Shown one piece after another: positions 8,435-16,786 of a DNA stretch of 64,000 nucleotides. The notes beneath the pieces were generated by a model. That model was not told the origin of the DNA, ran no database searches, and saw nothing but the letters and a program-made list of their open reading frames with translations. Position numbers and translations under genes: made by a program. Positions within the stretch are counted from its first letter, which is position 1. The number at the start of each line of letters is the position of its first letter. The stretch spans positions 62,001 to 126,000 of the forward strand of contig CAXTVM010000004.1 in assembly GCA_964247725.1 (NCBI GenBank), given 5' to 3'. The stretch comes from Lichenicola sp964247725 (GTDB lineage Bacteria > Pseudomonadota > Alphaproteobacteria > Acetobacterales > Acetobacteraceae).

Positions 8435-9295
8435 ATGCTCGACCTGATCGCCGGACATCGAGGCGCCATCGATGCCGCGCCCGCGGCGCCGCGGGCCGTC
8501 CCGGCTGCCCGGCGCCGGGCCCGATCCTGGGGTCCGTTGCGGCGGCTGGCGTCGCCCCTGCTGATCCTGGCGGTCTGGCAGCTCGCTTCGGCCACCGGCG
8601 CGGTCTCGCCGCAGACCCTGGCGTCGCCCTGGCGCATCCTCGGCACCGCGAGCACGCTCGCCGCGGACGGCACCCTGCCGCACAACCTGATGGTGTCGTT
8701 GGCCCGGGCCGGCCTCGGACTCGCCATCGCGGTGGCGGCCGGGACCTTGCTCGCCCTGCTGGCCGGCCTGTCCAGGATCGGCGAGGACGCCATCGACGCG
8801 CCGATGCAGATGATGCGCACGTTGCCCGCCCTGGCTCTGGTGCCGTTGTTCATCCTCTGGTTCGGCATCGGCGAACTGCCCAAGATCGCCCTGGTGGCGC
8901 TCGGCGCGGTGTTCCCGATCTACCTCAACCTGTTCAAGGGCATCCGCGCGGTCGACCCGAAGCTGCTGGAGATGGGCGCTACGCTGGGCCTGTCGCGGGC
9001 GCAGACCATCCGCCACATCGTGCTCCCGTCGGCGTTGCCCGACCTGCTGGTCGGGCTGCGCCTGGCGGTCGGCATCTCTTGGCTGATGCTGGTGGTGGCC
9101 GAGCAGGTGAACGCCAACTCGGGCATCGGCCACATGATGATGGATGCCGAGGACTTCCTGCGCACCGACATCATCCTGGTCGGTCTGCTGATCTATGCCG
9201 GGCTGGGCCTGGTCAGCGACCAGATGGTGCGGGTGCTGGAGCGGCGCCTGCTGGTCTGGCGGCCGGCCTCGCGCCGGATCGGGCGGCCGGCATGA
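8435..9295 (+). CDS. ssuC: ABC transporter permease, sulfonate/taurine type
   Basis: 286 residues with about six hydrophobic segments and the BPD_transp_1 coupling loop, seen as EMGATLGLSRAQTIRHIVLPSALP (E-A-A--G motif region). It resembles SsuC/TauC inner-membrane subunits that import alkanesulfonates. The stop overlaps the ssuB start (ATGA). No periplasmic binding protein sits beside it; an SsuA-type protein is 36 kb away at 45.0 kb. A nitrate or taurine substrate cannot be excluded from sequence alone. Confidence 0.85.
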   Translation: MLDLIAGHRGAIDAAPAAPRAVPAARRRARSWGPLRRLASPLLILAVWQLASATGAVSPQTLASPWRILGTASTLAADGTLPHNLMVSLARAGLGLAIAVAAGTLLALLAGLSRIGEDAIDAPMQMMRTLPALALVPLFILWFGIGELPKIALVALGAVFPIYLNLFKGIRAVDPKLLEMGATLGLSRAQTIRHIVLPSALPDLLVGLRLAVGISWLMLVVAEQVNANSGIGHMMMDAEDFLRTDIILVGLLIYAGLGLVSDQMVRVLERRLLVWRPASRRIGRPA

Positions 9296-10011
9296 CGGTC
9301 GCGTATCGTCCCGATCCGGGCATCCGGCCGGCGATCCGCATCGAGCGGCTGCACCGCCGCTTCGGCGACCAGCTGGTGCTGGACGACCTCGACCTCGCGG
9401 TCGGCGCGGGCGAGTTCGTGGCGCTGCTGGGTCGCAGCGGCTCGGGCAAGACCACGCTGCTGCGCACGCTGGCCGGGCTGGACCCGGTGGAGGAGGGGAC
9501 GGTCTCGGTGCCGTCCAACGTTGCCGTGGTGTTCCAGGAAAGCCGGCTGCTGCCCTGGCGGCGGGTCTGGCAGAACGTGGCGCTGGGCCTGCCCGGCGCC
9601 GACGCGCGCGACCGGGCGGTGGCGGCGCTGGAGGAGGTCGGGCTCGGCCACCGGCTGCAGGCCTGGCCGCTGACCCTGTCCGGCGGCGAGGCGCAGCGGG
9701 TCGGCATCGCCCGCGCACTGGTCCGGAGCCCGGAGTTCCTCATGCTGGACGAGCCGTTCGCCAGCCTGGACGCGCTGACGCGGCTGCGCATGCAGGCGAT
9801 GGTCGCCGAGCTGTGGCAACGCCGGCGCTGCGCCGTGCTGCTGGTCACCCATGACGTCGACGAGGCGCTGCTGCTCGGCGACCGCGCCGTCGTGCTCGAC
9901 CGCGGCCGCATCTCGCGGACGGTGCCGATCGGGATGATGCGGCCGCGGCGTCACGACGATCCAGGCTTTGCGCCGGCGCGGCAGGCGCTATTGGGCGCAC
10001 TCACAGTGTGA
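9292..10011 (+). CDS. ssuB: ABC transporter ATP-binding protein, sulfonate type
   Basis: 239 residues. Walker A is LLGRSGSGKTT, the Q-loop FQESRLLPW, the signature LSGGEAQRVGIARAL, Walker B FLMLDEPFASLDAL, and the switch His is in VTHDVDEA. The pattern and short length match SsuB/TauB ATPases that energise sulfonate uptake. Coupled to ssuC by a 4-base overlap. The TGA stop is immediately followed by the AAGGCC end of the repeat at 10011. Confidence 0.87.
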   Translation: MTVAYRPDPGIRPAIRIERLHRRFGDQLVLDDLDLAVGAGEFVALLGRSGSGKTTLLRTLAGLDPVEEGTVSVPSNVAVVFQESRLLPWRRVWQNVALGLPGADARDRAVAALEEVGLGHRLQAWPLTLSGGEAQRVGIARALVRSPEFLMLDEPFASLDALTRLRMQAMVAELWQRRRCAVLLVTHDVDEALLLGDRAVVLDRGRISRTVPIGMMRPRRHDDPGFAPARQALLGALTV

Positions 10012-10154
10012 AGGCCAGGGCCGCTATCCCTGGACCTCGCTAGGGCCGTCACGCTCAGCGTGCCTTGCACGACGGCCCTAGAACCCGATCCTTAAGGAAT
10101 CGTTTCAAAAGGCCGAGCCTTTAGCGGGGTCCAGGGGCAGAGCCCCTGGCCTTC
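10011..10154. repeat. Palindromic intergenic repeat, copy 2
   Basis: Begins at the last base of the ssuB TGA (tgAAGGCCAGGG) and ends just before the TAG of gcvT (CCCTGGCCTTCC then the stop on the other strand). It fills the whole gap between two convergent genes. Contains an inner arm pair around gggccgtcacgc...gcacgacggccc and a central AT-richer palindrome cgatccttaaggaatcg. Likely folds as a strong bidirectional terminator; there is no coding potential. Confidence 0.8.
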
Positions 10155-11336
10155 CTACCGCCTGTAGGCCGGCGGCACGAACGGCATCGGCGCCACGGTC
10201 ACCGGCACGTGGCGGCCCCGGAGTTCGGCCATCAGTACGGTGCCGGGCTGGCTCAGGCCGTGGGCGACGTAGCCCATCGCCACCGGCGCCCGCAGGCTAG
10301 GCCCGAACGCGCCCGAGCTGACGCTGCCGACGCAGGCCGACAGGTCGTCCGCGCGATACAGCCGGGCGCCGGTCCGAAGCGGCGCGCGTCCATCCGGACG
10401 CAGCCCGATCCGGCGGCGGGCGCTGCCGCCCATGAGCTGCTGCAGGATGATCTCGGCTCCCGGGAAGCCGCCTGCGCGAGCGCCGCCATAGCGCCGGCTC
10501 TTCTGGATCGACCATTCGAGGGCGGCATCCACCGGAGTGGTGGAGGGGTCCAGGTCGATGCCGTACAGACACAACCCGGCTTCCAGACGCAGGCTGTCGC
10601 GGGCGCCGAGGCCGACCGGCTGCACGGCGGGATCTCCGAGCAGGCGCCGCGCCACCGCTTCCGCGCCCGCGTCCGCCAGGCCGATCTCGTAGCCGTCCTC
10701 GCCAGTGTAGCCCGAGCGCGAGACGGTGCAGTCATGTCCCTTGATCCGGACCCGGCGCACGTCCATGAACCGCATGCCGGCGACCTCGGGTGCCAGGGCG
10801 GACAGCGCCGCCTCCGCGCCCGGGCCCTGCACCGCGATCAGGGCCTGCCCGGCCAGCGGCTCGATCAGGCAGGCGTCGGTTAGATGGGCCTCCAGGTGGG
10901 CGATGTCGGCCTCCTTGCAGGCCGCGTTCACCACCAGGAACAGCGCGTCGCCGAGGTTGCCGACGATGAGGTCGTCCAGGATGCCGCCGGCCGCGTTGGT
11001 GAACAGGGCGTAGCGCTGCCGCCCCGGCGGCAGCGAGGCGATGTCCACCGGCACCAGCCGCTCCAGCGCCAGAGCGGCGTCGCGCACGTCGCCCGATCGC
11101 GGCCGCAGCATGACCTGGCCCATGTGGGACACGTCGAACAGCCCGCAGGCGGCGCGCACGTGCAGGTGCTCGGCCATGATGCCGGCCGCGTATTGCAGAG
11201 GCATCTCGTAGCCGGCGAACGGCACCATCCTGGCACCGAGCTCGAGATGGAGGGCGTGCAGCGGGGTGCGGGCGCCGATAGCCTGTGCCAGCACCGAGGC
11301 GCTGACGGCGACCGCCTCGCCCACGACCTCGCCCAC
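10155..11336 (-). CDS. gcvT: Aminomethyltransferase (glycine cleavage T protein)
   Basis: About 393 residues from a GTG placed 2 bases after the glyA stop. Transfers the aminomethyl-derived one-carbon unit from lipoyl-H protein to tetrahydrofolate. Family segments: TPLHALHLELGARMVPFAGYEMP, GLFDVSHMGQ, and SRSGYTGEDGYEI. Alternative GTG starts at 11324 or 11294 give 389 or 379 residues, nearer the E. coli length of 364. Co-directional and nearly contiguous with glyA, matching glycine/serine one-carbon interconversion. gcvH and gcvP are not in the window. Confidence 0.9.
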   Translation of the reverse strand: MGEVVGEAVAVSASVLAQAIGARTPLHALHLELGARMVPFAGYEMPLQYAAGIMAEHLHVRAACGLFDVSHMGQVMLRPRSGDVRDAALALERLVPVDIASLPPGRQRYALFTNAAGGILDDLIVGNLGDALFLVVNAACKEADIAHLEAHLTDACLIEPLAGQALIAVQGPGAEAALSALAPEVAGMRFMDVRRVRIKGHDCTVSRSGYTGEDGYEIGLADAGAEAVARRLLGDPAVQPVGLGARDSLRLEAGLCLYGIDLDPSTTPVDAALEWSIQKSRRYGGARAGGFPGAEIILQQLMGGSARRRIGLRPDGRAPLRTGARLYRADDLSACVGSVSSGAFGPSLRAPVAMGYVAHGLSQPGTVLMAELRGRHVPVTVAPMPFVPPAYRR

Positions 11337-11338
11337 GG

Positions 11339-12625
11339 CTAGGCGGCCCGGGCGATGCGCGCCGGATAGAGTGGATGGCGGGCGCACAGGGCCCGCACCT
11401 GCTCGCGGGCTGCGGTCTCAGCCGCCTTGTTGTCGTCCGGGTTGCGGCGCAACCCCTCCAGCACGTCGGCGATCAGGCCGGCGACCTGCCGGAACTCGGC
11501 CTCGCGGAAGCCGCGCGTGGTGGCGGCGGGCGAGCCCAGGCGGATGCCGCTGGTCTGCGCCGGCGGCAGCGGGTCGTAGGGGATGCCGTTCTTGTTGCAG
11601 GTGAGGCCGGCCCGTTCCAGCGAGGCCTCCGCAGCCTTGCCGGTGAGGCCGGCGCGGCGAAGGTCGAGCAGCACCAGGTGCGTGTCGGTGCCGCCGGTGA
11701 CCAGATCGTGGCCGCGCGCCATCAGCGCCTCGCCCAGCGCGCGCGCGTTCGCCACCACCTGGGCCGCATAGTCCCGGAAGTCCGGACGCAGCGCCTCGCC
11801 GAAGGCGACCGCCTTGGCGGCGATCACGTGCATCAGCGGACCGCCCTGGGTGCCGGGGAACACGGCGGCGTTGAACTTCTTCGCCAGTGTCTCGTCGTTG
11901 GTCAGGATCATGCCGCCGCGGGGGCCGCGCAGCGTCTTGTGCGTCGTGGTGGTGGCGACGTGGGCGTGCGGGAACGGGCTCGGATGCGCCCCGCCGGCGA
12001 CCAGGCCGGAAAAATGGGCCATGTCGACCAGCAGCAGCGCGCCGACCGCATCGGCGATCGCCCGGAAGCGGGCGAAGTCGATCCGACGCGGGATCGCCGA
12101 GCCGCCGGCGATGATCAGCTTCGGGCGGTGCTCGCGCGCCAGGCTCTCGACCTGCTCGTAGTCGAGCAGCCCATCGTCGCGCCGCACGCCGTACTGGACC
12201 GCGTTGAACCACTTCGCCGACACCGTCGGCTTGGCGCCGTGCGTGAGGTGTCCGCCGGCATCGATCGCCATGCCGAGGAAGGTGTCGCCCGGCTTCAGCA
12301 ACGCCAGCATCACCGCGGTGTTGGCCTGGGCGCCGGAATGCGGCTGCACGTTGGCGTAGCCACAACCGAACAGCCGGGTCGCACGCTCGATCGCGGCGGT
12401 CTCGACCACGTCGGCCTCGGCGCAGCCGCCATAGTAGCGGCGCCCGGGATAGCCCTCGGCATACTTGTTGGTCAGCACCGACCCCTGCGCGGCCAGCACC
12501 GCCGGCGAGACGATGTTCTCGCTGGCGATCAGCTCGATCCCATCGTCCTGGCGCTGCAGCTCGGCCTGCAGCGCGCCGGCGATCAGCGGGTCGTCGGAGA
12601 GGGTCCGGGCGAAGAAGTCGGTCAT
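11339..12625 (-). CDS. glyA: Serine hydroxymethyltransferase
   Basis: 428 residues. PLP enzyme interconverting serine plus tetrahydrofolate with glycine plus methylene-THF. The PLP lysine lies in the conserved VATTTTHKTLRGPRGG, and the N-terminus contains ELIASENIVSPAVL and the YYGGCAEADVVE region; all are diagnostic. AGAGG lies upstream of the ATG. First gene of a two-gene glyA-gcvT unit. I looked for a glycine riboswitch in the leader and could not recognise one. Confidence 0.97.
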   Translation of the reverse strand: MTDFFARTLSDDPLIAGALQAELQRQDDGIELIASENIVSPAVLAAQGSVLTNKYAEGYPGRRYYGGCAEADVVETAAIERATRLFGCGYANVQPHSGAQANTAVMLALLKPGDTFLGMAIDAGGHLTHGAKPTVSAKWFNAVQYGVRRDDGLLDYEQVESLAREHRPKLIIAGGSAIPRRIDFARFRAIADAVGALLLVDMAHFSGLVAGGAHPSPFPHAHVATTTTHKTLRGPRGGMILTNDETLAKKFNAAVFPGTQGGPLMHVIAAKAVAFGEALRPDFRDYAAQVVANARALGEALMARGHDLVTGGTDTHLVLLDLRRAGLTGKAAEASLERAGLTCNKNGIPYDPLPPAQTSGIRLGSPAATTRGFREAEFRQVAGLIADVLEGLRRNPDDNKAAETAAREQVRALCARHPLYPARIARAA

Positions 12626-12984
12626 GGTGGGGGATCCTCTCGGCAGTCGACGATGTTCACGGCAGGCGCTTGCCCCGGTTGGGACATCGCCGGGGCTGCT
12701 GTCCGGTCGTCATGAGCCTGTATGGCCCGGATCGTCGCGTCTGGCACGGGATGTGTCGTCCATCGCGGCACGGCGCAAGGTCGGGTGGCGCCGATCCCCC
12801 GACCGCGTGCGGCATCGTTGTGGATGACAGCGGGCTCGGTCGTCTGCATCCGATATCGCGGCGAGGTCGCGGCCCCGTCATCGCCGCAGGTCATTTCCCC
12901 GTCATTTACCGATCCTTCACAATTCAGACCGCTATAGTGACAGACAGCCGGTCACGTTCCGGCTAGGCTGCATGCCTCAAGACG
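12626..12984. other. Intergenic region between divergent glyA and desaturase
   Basis: About 360 bp with no convincing gene: the short ORFs in it show neither typical codon bias nor motifs. The segment around 12895-12960 is distinctly less GC-rich than its surroundings (catttaccgatccttcac ... ctatagtg) and is the best candidate promoter zone for the desaturase, with a TATAGT at 12933-12938, but no good -35 box sits at the right spacing. No riboswitch is recognised on either strand. Confidence 0.4.
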
Positions 12985-14049
12985 ATGTCCCTCTCCCAAA
13001 GCCAGGCCGCCACCCCTCGCATGCACCAGCCGAAGCTCGAGTCGATCACCCCGCCTGCATCGGCGGCGTCATGGCGCACCATGGTGGCGCCCTACCTGAA
13101 GCCGAACGGCTGGACCGCCAGCGTCCAGCTCGTCACCACGGCGTTGCCGTTCGCGTTGGCGATGGCGGCGATCCTGGGTGGCCTGCACTGGGGCCTGTGG
13201 TGGGTGCTGGCGCTGGTGCCGCTGGCGGCGTTCCTGCTGGTCCGCATGTTCATGTTCCAGCACGATTGCGGCCACGGCTCGTTCTTCCCGGCGCGCTGGG
13301 CCAACGACCTGGTGGGCGGCGTGCTGGGCGTGCTGACGCTGACGCCCTATCGGTTCTGGCGCGGCAGCCATGCGGTCCATCACGCCGGCAGCGGCAACCT
13401 GGACCGGCGCGGTATCGGCGACGTGACGACGCTGACCCTCGACGAATACAATGCGCTGTCGCCGCGCAGGCGCCTGTTCTACCGCGCGTATCGCCATCCG
13501 GCGGTGATGTTCGGGATCGGTCCGGCCTGGCTGTTCCTGATCAGCCAGCGCTTTCCGAGCGGCAGCCCGCGCCGCCGCTGGCGGGAATGGGTGAGCGTGC
13601 TGGGCACCGATCTCGGCCTGCTGGCCGCGGCGGCGGCACTGGTCGTCACGCTCGGCCCAATACCGCTGCTGCTCGGCTGGCTGCCGGTCATGCTGCTGGC
13701 CGCGACCATCGGCATCTGGCTGTTCTACGTGCAGCATCAGTTCGAGGACACCTACTGGCAGCCGAAGCCGGCCTGGGATTTTCACACCGCGGCGCTGCAA
13801 GGCTCCTCGTTCTACGACCTGCCCCGCGTGCTGCACTGGCTGACCGGCAACATCGGCTTCCACCACATCCACCATCTGTCGAGCCGCATCCCGAACTACC
13901 GGCTGCGGGCCTGCCACGAGGCCAACCCGCCGCTGCAGGCGGTGCCGCGCCTGACGCTGCGCGCCAGCCTGAAGTGTCCTCGCCTGGCGCTGTGGGATGG
14001 CCAGCAGGGCAAGCTGGTCTCGTTCCGCAGCCTGGACGCGCGCCGCTAG
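12985..14049 (+). CDS. Membrane fatty-acid desaturase (omega-6/DesA type)
   Basis: 354 residues. Di-iron integral-membrane desaturase introducing a double bond into acyl chains. The three histidine boxes are HDCGHGS, HAVHH and HHIHH, with hydrophobic segments between them, and the region after box two (LTLDEYNALSPRRRL) is typical of DesA-like delta-12 enzymes. Stand-alone gene; no ferredoxin partner nearby. No good Shine-Dalgarno precedes the ATG at 12985; ATGs at 13021 or 13081 are alternatives that keep all His boxes. Exact regiospecificity cannot be read from sequence. Confidence 0.9.
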   Translation: MSLSQSQAATPRMHQPKLESITPPASAASWRTMVAPYLKPNGWTASVQLVTTALPFALAMAAILGGLHWGLWWVLALVPLAAFLLVRMFMFQHDCGHGSFFPARWANDLVGGVLGVLTLTPYRFWRGSHAVHHAGSGNLDRRGIGDVTTLTLDEYNALSPRRRLFYRAYRHPAVMFGIGPAWLFLISQRFPSGSPRRRWREWVSVLGTDLGLLAAAAALVVTLGPIPLLLGWLPVMLLAATIGIWLFYVQHQFEDTYWQPKPAWDFHTAALQGSSFYDLPRVLHWLTGNIGFHHIHHLSSRIPNYRLRACHEANPPLQAVPRLTLRASLKCPRLALWDGQQGKLVSFRSLDARR

Positions 14050-14137
14050 CTCCAGTCACGTCGCCGTGGCAGGCGAACTGCACGAGTTCGGCTGACGTTC
14101 GCCTGCCCGCCCAACAGATTTGGGCTGGAGACACTCC

Positions 14138-14614
14138 ATGGCTGACCAGAACATCAAGACACTCGTCGCGCAGGGCATACAGGCCCTCAGGGCCGGCGGC
14201 GAAGTGGCGAAGAAGGCGACCGCCGAGATCCACGGCGACGCCAACCATCCCGAACTGAAGGCGGCGCTGCAGGCGGGACACCAGACGTCCGAGACGTGGG
14301 CGCATCGCCTGGGCAGGGCTTCCGAGGAGGTTGGCGCCGCCCAGGATACGGGAAACCCGATCCTGGAAGCCCATTACGAGGTGAGCCGTAGGATCCGGCA
14401 GATGGCACCTGACGACCAGAGCCGCGACCTCGGCATCGTCGCTGCCGGCCAGCTGGCGCTGCACTACTGGATCGCCGCGTTCGGGACGCTGCAGAACTAT
14501 GCCGGGCACCTCGGGCTGACCCAGGCGCAGCAGGACATGCAGAAAAGCCTCGAGGAGGCCAAGCAGGCCGACCAGCAGCATACCGCGCTGGCCGAGAAGC
14601 TGCTGGCCGCCTAG
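14138..14614 (+). CDS. DUF892 (YciE/YciF-type) ferritin-like protein
   Basis: 158 residues, almost entirely helical. Similar in length and pattern to the DUF892 ferritin-like four-helix proteins that appear in stress responses; regularly spaced Glu and His residues (ILEAHYEVSRR, HYWIAAFGTLQ, ADQQHTALAEKLL) are compatible with metal binding. GGAG sits 8 bases before the ATG. Function in this family is poorly defined. A repeat follows 27 bases after the stop. Confidence 0.78.
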   Translation: MADQNIKTLVAQGIQALRAGGEVAKKATAEIHGDANHPELKAALQAGHQTSETWAHRLGRASEEVGAAQDTGNPILEAHYEVSRRIRQMAPDDQSRDLGIVAAGQLALHYWIAAFGTLQNYAGHLGLTQAQQDMQKSLEEAKQADQQHTALAEKLLAA

Positions 14615-14640
14615 AGGTTCGGGAAACAGTTCCGGAGGAG

Positions 14641-14816
14641 ACGGCCAGGGCGCTGCCTTGGACCCGTCGGAGCCGTCATGCGAAGCCTGCTGCGCACCAC
14701 GGCTCCGAGCCCCGATTTGCAAGGAAACAGTTCATCCCTGAGGGTAAATCCGACGAATCGGGGCTCGGGGCTCACGGCCCCGATGGGGTCGAGGAGCAGA
14801 GCCGCTTGGCCTTCCT
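14641..14816. repeat. Palindromic intergenic repeat, copy 3 (long form)
   Basis: Lies between convergent genes. Ends ggccaggg and ttggccttcc are inverted. Inside, ggagccgtcatgcg...cgcaccacggctcc forms an arm pair and gccccgatttgc...gacgaatcggggc a second. More diverged than the other copies. Ends about 6 bases from the TGA of the deaminase gene on the minus strand. Confidence 0.65.
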
Positions 14817-14821
14817 TTTCT

Positions 14822-16186
14822 TCAACCAGCGAGAAGCCGCTGCGACAAAGCATTATGTCGCTCGACCAGCATCGGCAGGTCGAGCGTCGACAGGACGCCG
14901 TCGCGCACCATCACGCGCCCGTTGACGACGCTGAGCGCCACCGGCTGCGGGGCGCAGAACAGCAGCGCTGCCACCGGATCGTGCATCGCCCCCGTATAGG
15001 CTGGCCGGCGCAGGTCGAAGGCGACGAGGTCAGACGCCATGCCCGGAGCAAGTGCGCCGATATCGTCGCGCCCGAGCACGCCCGCCCCGCCCAGGGTTGC
15101 CAGCTCCAGGGCATCGCGGGCGCTGGTCATGGCGCCATCCGCCGGATCGTGCAGGACCCGGGAGAGCAGCATCGCCTGGCGCGCCTCGGCCAGAAGGTCG
15201 CCGCCGTCGTTGGAGGCCGAGCCGTCGACGCCGAGTCCCACCGCGATCCCATGTGCCGCCATGCGCCGGATCGGCGCGATCCCCGAAGCGAGGCGCATGT
15301 TGGAGCAGGGGCAGTGGGCGACACCCGTCCGGGTGCGGCCGAACGCCGTGATGCCGGCGTCGTCCAGCTTGACGCAGTGGGCGTGCCAGACATCGGGGCC
15401 GAGCCAGCCGACCGAACCGGCGTATTCGGCGGGGGTCATGCCGAAGTGCTGGAGGCTGTAGGCGACGTCGCTGTCGTTCTCGGCCAGGTGGGTGTGCAGC
15501 CGCGTACCGGTGGCGCGCGCCAGGGCCGCCGCGTCGCGCATCAGGCCGGGGCTGACGGAGAACGGCGAGCACGGGGCGACCACGATCCGGCGCATGGAGA
15601 AGCGGGACGGGTCGTGGAACGCCTCGATCACGCGCCGCGTGTCGCGCAGGATGGCGGGCTCGGCCTCGGTCAGGCGGTCGGGCGGCAGGCCGCCCTGGCT
15701 TTCGCCGACGCTCATCGCGCCGCGGGCGGCATGGAAGCGCAAGCCCACGCCCTCCGCGGCCTCGAGCTGATCCTCCAGCCGGATCCCGTTGGGGAACAGG
15801 TACAGGTGGTCGCTGGAGGTGGTGCAGCCGGAGAGCATCAGCTCGGCCATCGCCAGCTGCGTGGAAACGCCGATCATCTCCGGGGTCAGCCGCGACCAGA
15901 TCGGGTAAAGCGCCCGCAGCCAGTCGAACAGCGGCGCGTCCTGCGCCGCCGGGACCGCACGGGTCAGGCTCTGGAACATGTGGTGGTGGGTGTTGACCAA
16001 GCCTGGCATCAGCAGGTGGCCGGACAGGTCGATGATCTCGTCGGCCGCGTCGGGCTGCCGCTCCGGCGGTCCGAGGTCCGCGATGCGGGGGCCGTCCACC
16101 AGCACGAAGCCGCCCGCGATCTCGCGGCGCTCCGCGTCCATCGTCAGCAGCAGGGCGGCGTTCTTGAGCAGCAGGGTGCGCGGCAT
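14822..16186 (-). CDS. 8-oxoguanine deaminase (amidohydrolase family)
   Basis: 454 residues. Zn-dependent amidohydrolase of the ATZ/TRZ class; segments LVNTHHHMFQSLTR, THLAENDSDV, HCVKLD, HCPCSNMRLASG and GLGVDGSASNDGGDL match 8-oxoguanine deaminases, which hydrolyse the oxidised base to urate. Metal ligands would be the HxH pair in THHHM, the His of THLAE and the Asp of GVDGS. The start at 16186 is preferred over 16198 because GGGAG lies 5 bases upstream. Other aminohydrolase substrates remain possible. Confidence 0.85.
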   Translation of the reverse strand: MPRTLLLKNAALLLTMDAERREIAGGFVLVDGPRIADLGPPERQPDAADEIIDLSGHLLMPGLVNTHHHMFQSLTRAVPAAQDAPLFDWLRALYPIWSRLTPEMIGVSTQLAMAELMLSGCTTSSDHLYLFPNGIRLEDQLEAAEGVGLRFHAARGAMSVGESQGGLPPDRLTEAEPAILRDTRRVIEAFHDPSRFSMRRIVVAPCSPFSVSPGLMRDAAALARATGTRLHTHLAENDSDVAYSLQHFGMTPAEYAGSVGWLGPDVWHAHCVKLDDAGITAFGRTRTGVAHCPCSNMRLASGIAPIRRMAAHGIAVGLGVDGSASNDGGDLLAEARQAMLLSRVLHDPADGAMTSARDALELATLGGAGVLGRDDIGALAPGMASDLVAFDLRRPAYTGAMHDPVAALLFCAPQPVALSVVNGRVMVRDGVLSTLDLPMLVERHNALSQRLLAG

Positions 16187-16215
16187 GGCCGCTCCCATAG
16201 GAAATCATCCAGGGA

Positions 16216-16355
16216 AAGGCCAGGGGCTCTGCCCCTGGACCCCGCCAGAGGCGGAGCCTTTGGAAACCATTCTCAAAGGATCGGGTCCAAGGGTCGTCGT
16301 GCGAAGCACGCTGCGCGTGACGGCCTTCGGCGGGTCCAGGGCACAGCTCTGGCCT
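16216..16355. repeat. Palindromic intergenic repeat, copy 4
   Basis: Starts aaggccaggggctctgcccc and ends ctctggcctt. The right end runs directly into the TGA of the 106-residue gene (TGA-AGGCC on the minus strand). It contains an arm around tcgtcgtgcgaagcacgctg. Between two minus-strand genes, so it can both end one transcript and lie in the leader of the next. Confidence 0.8.
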
Positions 16356-16676
16356 TCACCCGATCAAGCGCTGGCGCCAGGCCGGAGGCAGGCTGGCACG
16401 CACCTTCTCGGCCGCGGCGATGGTCCGTTCCAGATCGGCCAGCAGCGCCATCGCCAGCAGCGGGGTCACGCTCTCGCCGCTGCCCTGGCCGGACACCTGC
16501 AGCCGGTCCGGCGTCTGTACGATGGTGACGCTGGCCCAGCCGCCATTGTCGATCGCGGTCGCCAGCGCGGTGAGGTCCTCGTGCAGTCGCATCATGCGCA
16601 GCGAGGATTTGCCCTCGTCCATCGGGAGCAGGTCGTTCGCCGCGGGCTTGGCGGGGATGAGCAGGAACGGGTTCAT
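16356..16676 (-). CDS. Small protein of unknown function
   Basis: 106 residues, not recognised. A strong AAGGAG is 5 bases before the ATG, so it is very likely translated. The N-terminus MNPFLLIPAKPAAN is followed by a mixed alpha/beta body with no signal peptide or membrane segment, and a C-terminal helix (LLADLERTIAAAEKVRASL). Coding bias matches its neighbours. Stand-alone between pepT and the deaminase. Its TGA abuts repeat copy 4. Confidence 0.7.
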   Translation of the reverse strand: MNPFLLIPAKPAANDLLPMDEGKSSLRMMRLHEDLTALATAIDNGGWASVTIVQTPDRLQVSGQGSGESVTPLLAMALLADLERTIAAAEKVRASLPPAWRQRLIG

Positions 16677-16786
16677 GTCAGCTCCTTTTGGAGACCTCCC
16701 GATGCTGCACCGTATCCATGAACGAACGTCTAACAAATCACCGCGAAACGGCCTCCTGCACCCGTCGGCGTGGCCGTGCCGCCACG

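Noticed and set aside
12622..12894. 90-aa minus-strand ORF upstream of glyA
   Set aside because: No ribosome-binding site or domain; it overlaps the glyA leader and start, and its composition does not look coding.
12626..12984. Possible glycine riboswitch for glyA-gcvT
   Set aside because: No recognisable tandem aptamer core on the minus strand; called a plain intergenic region.
13069..13917. 282-aa minus-strand ORF over the desaturase
   Set aside because: The three histidine boxes on the plus strand fix the coding strand; the opposite frame is compositionally biased and motif-free.
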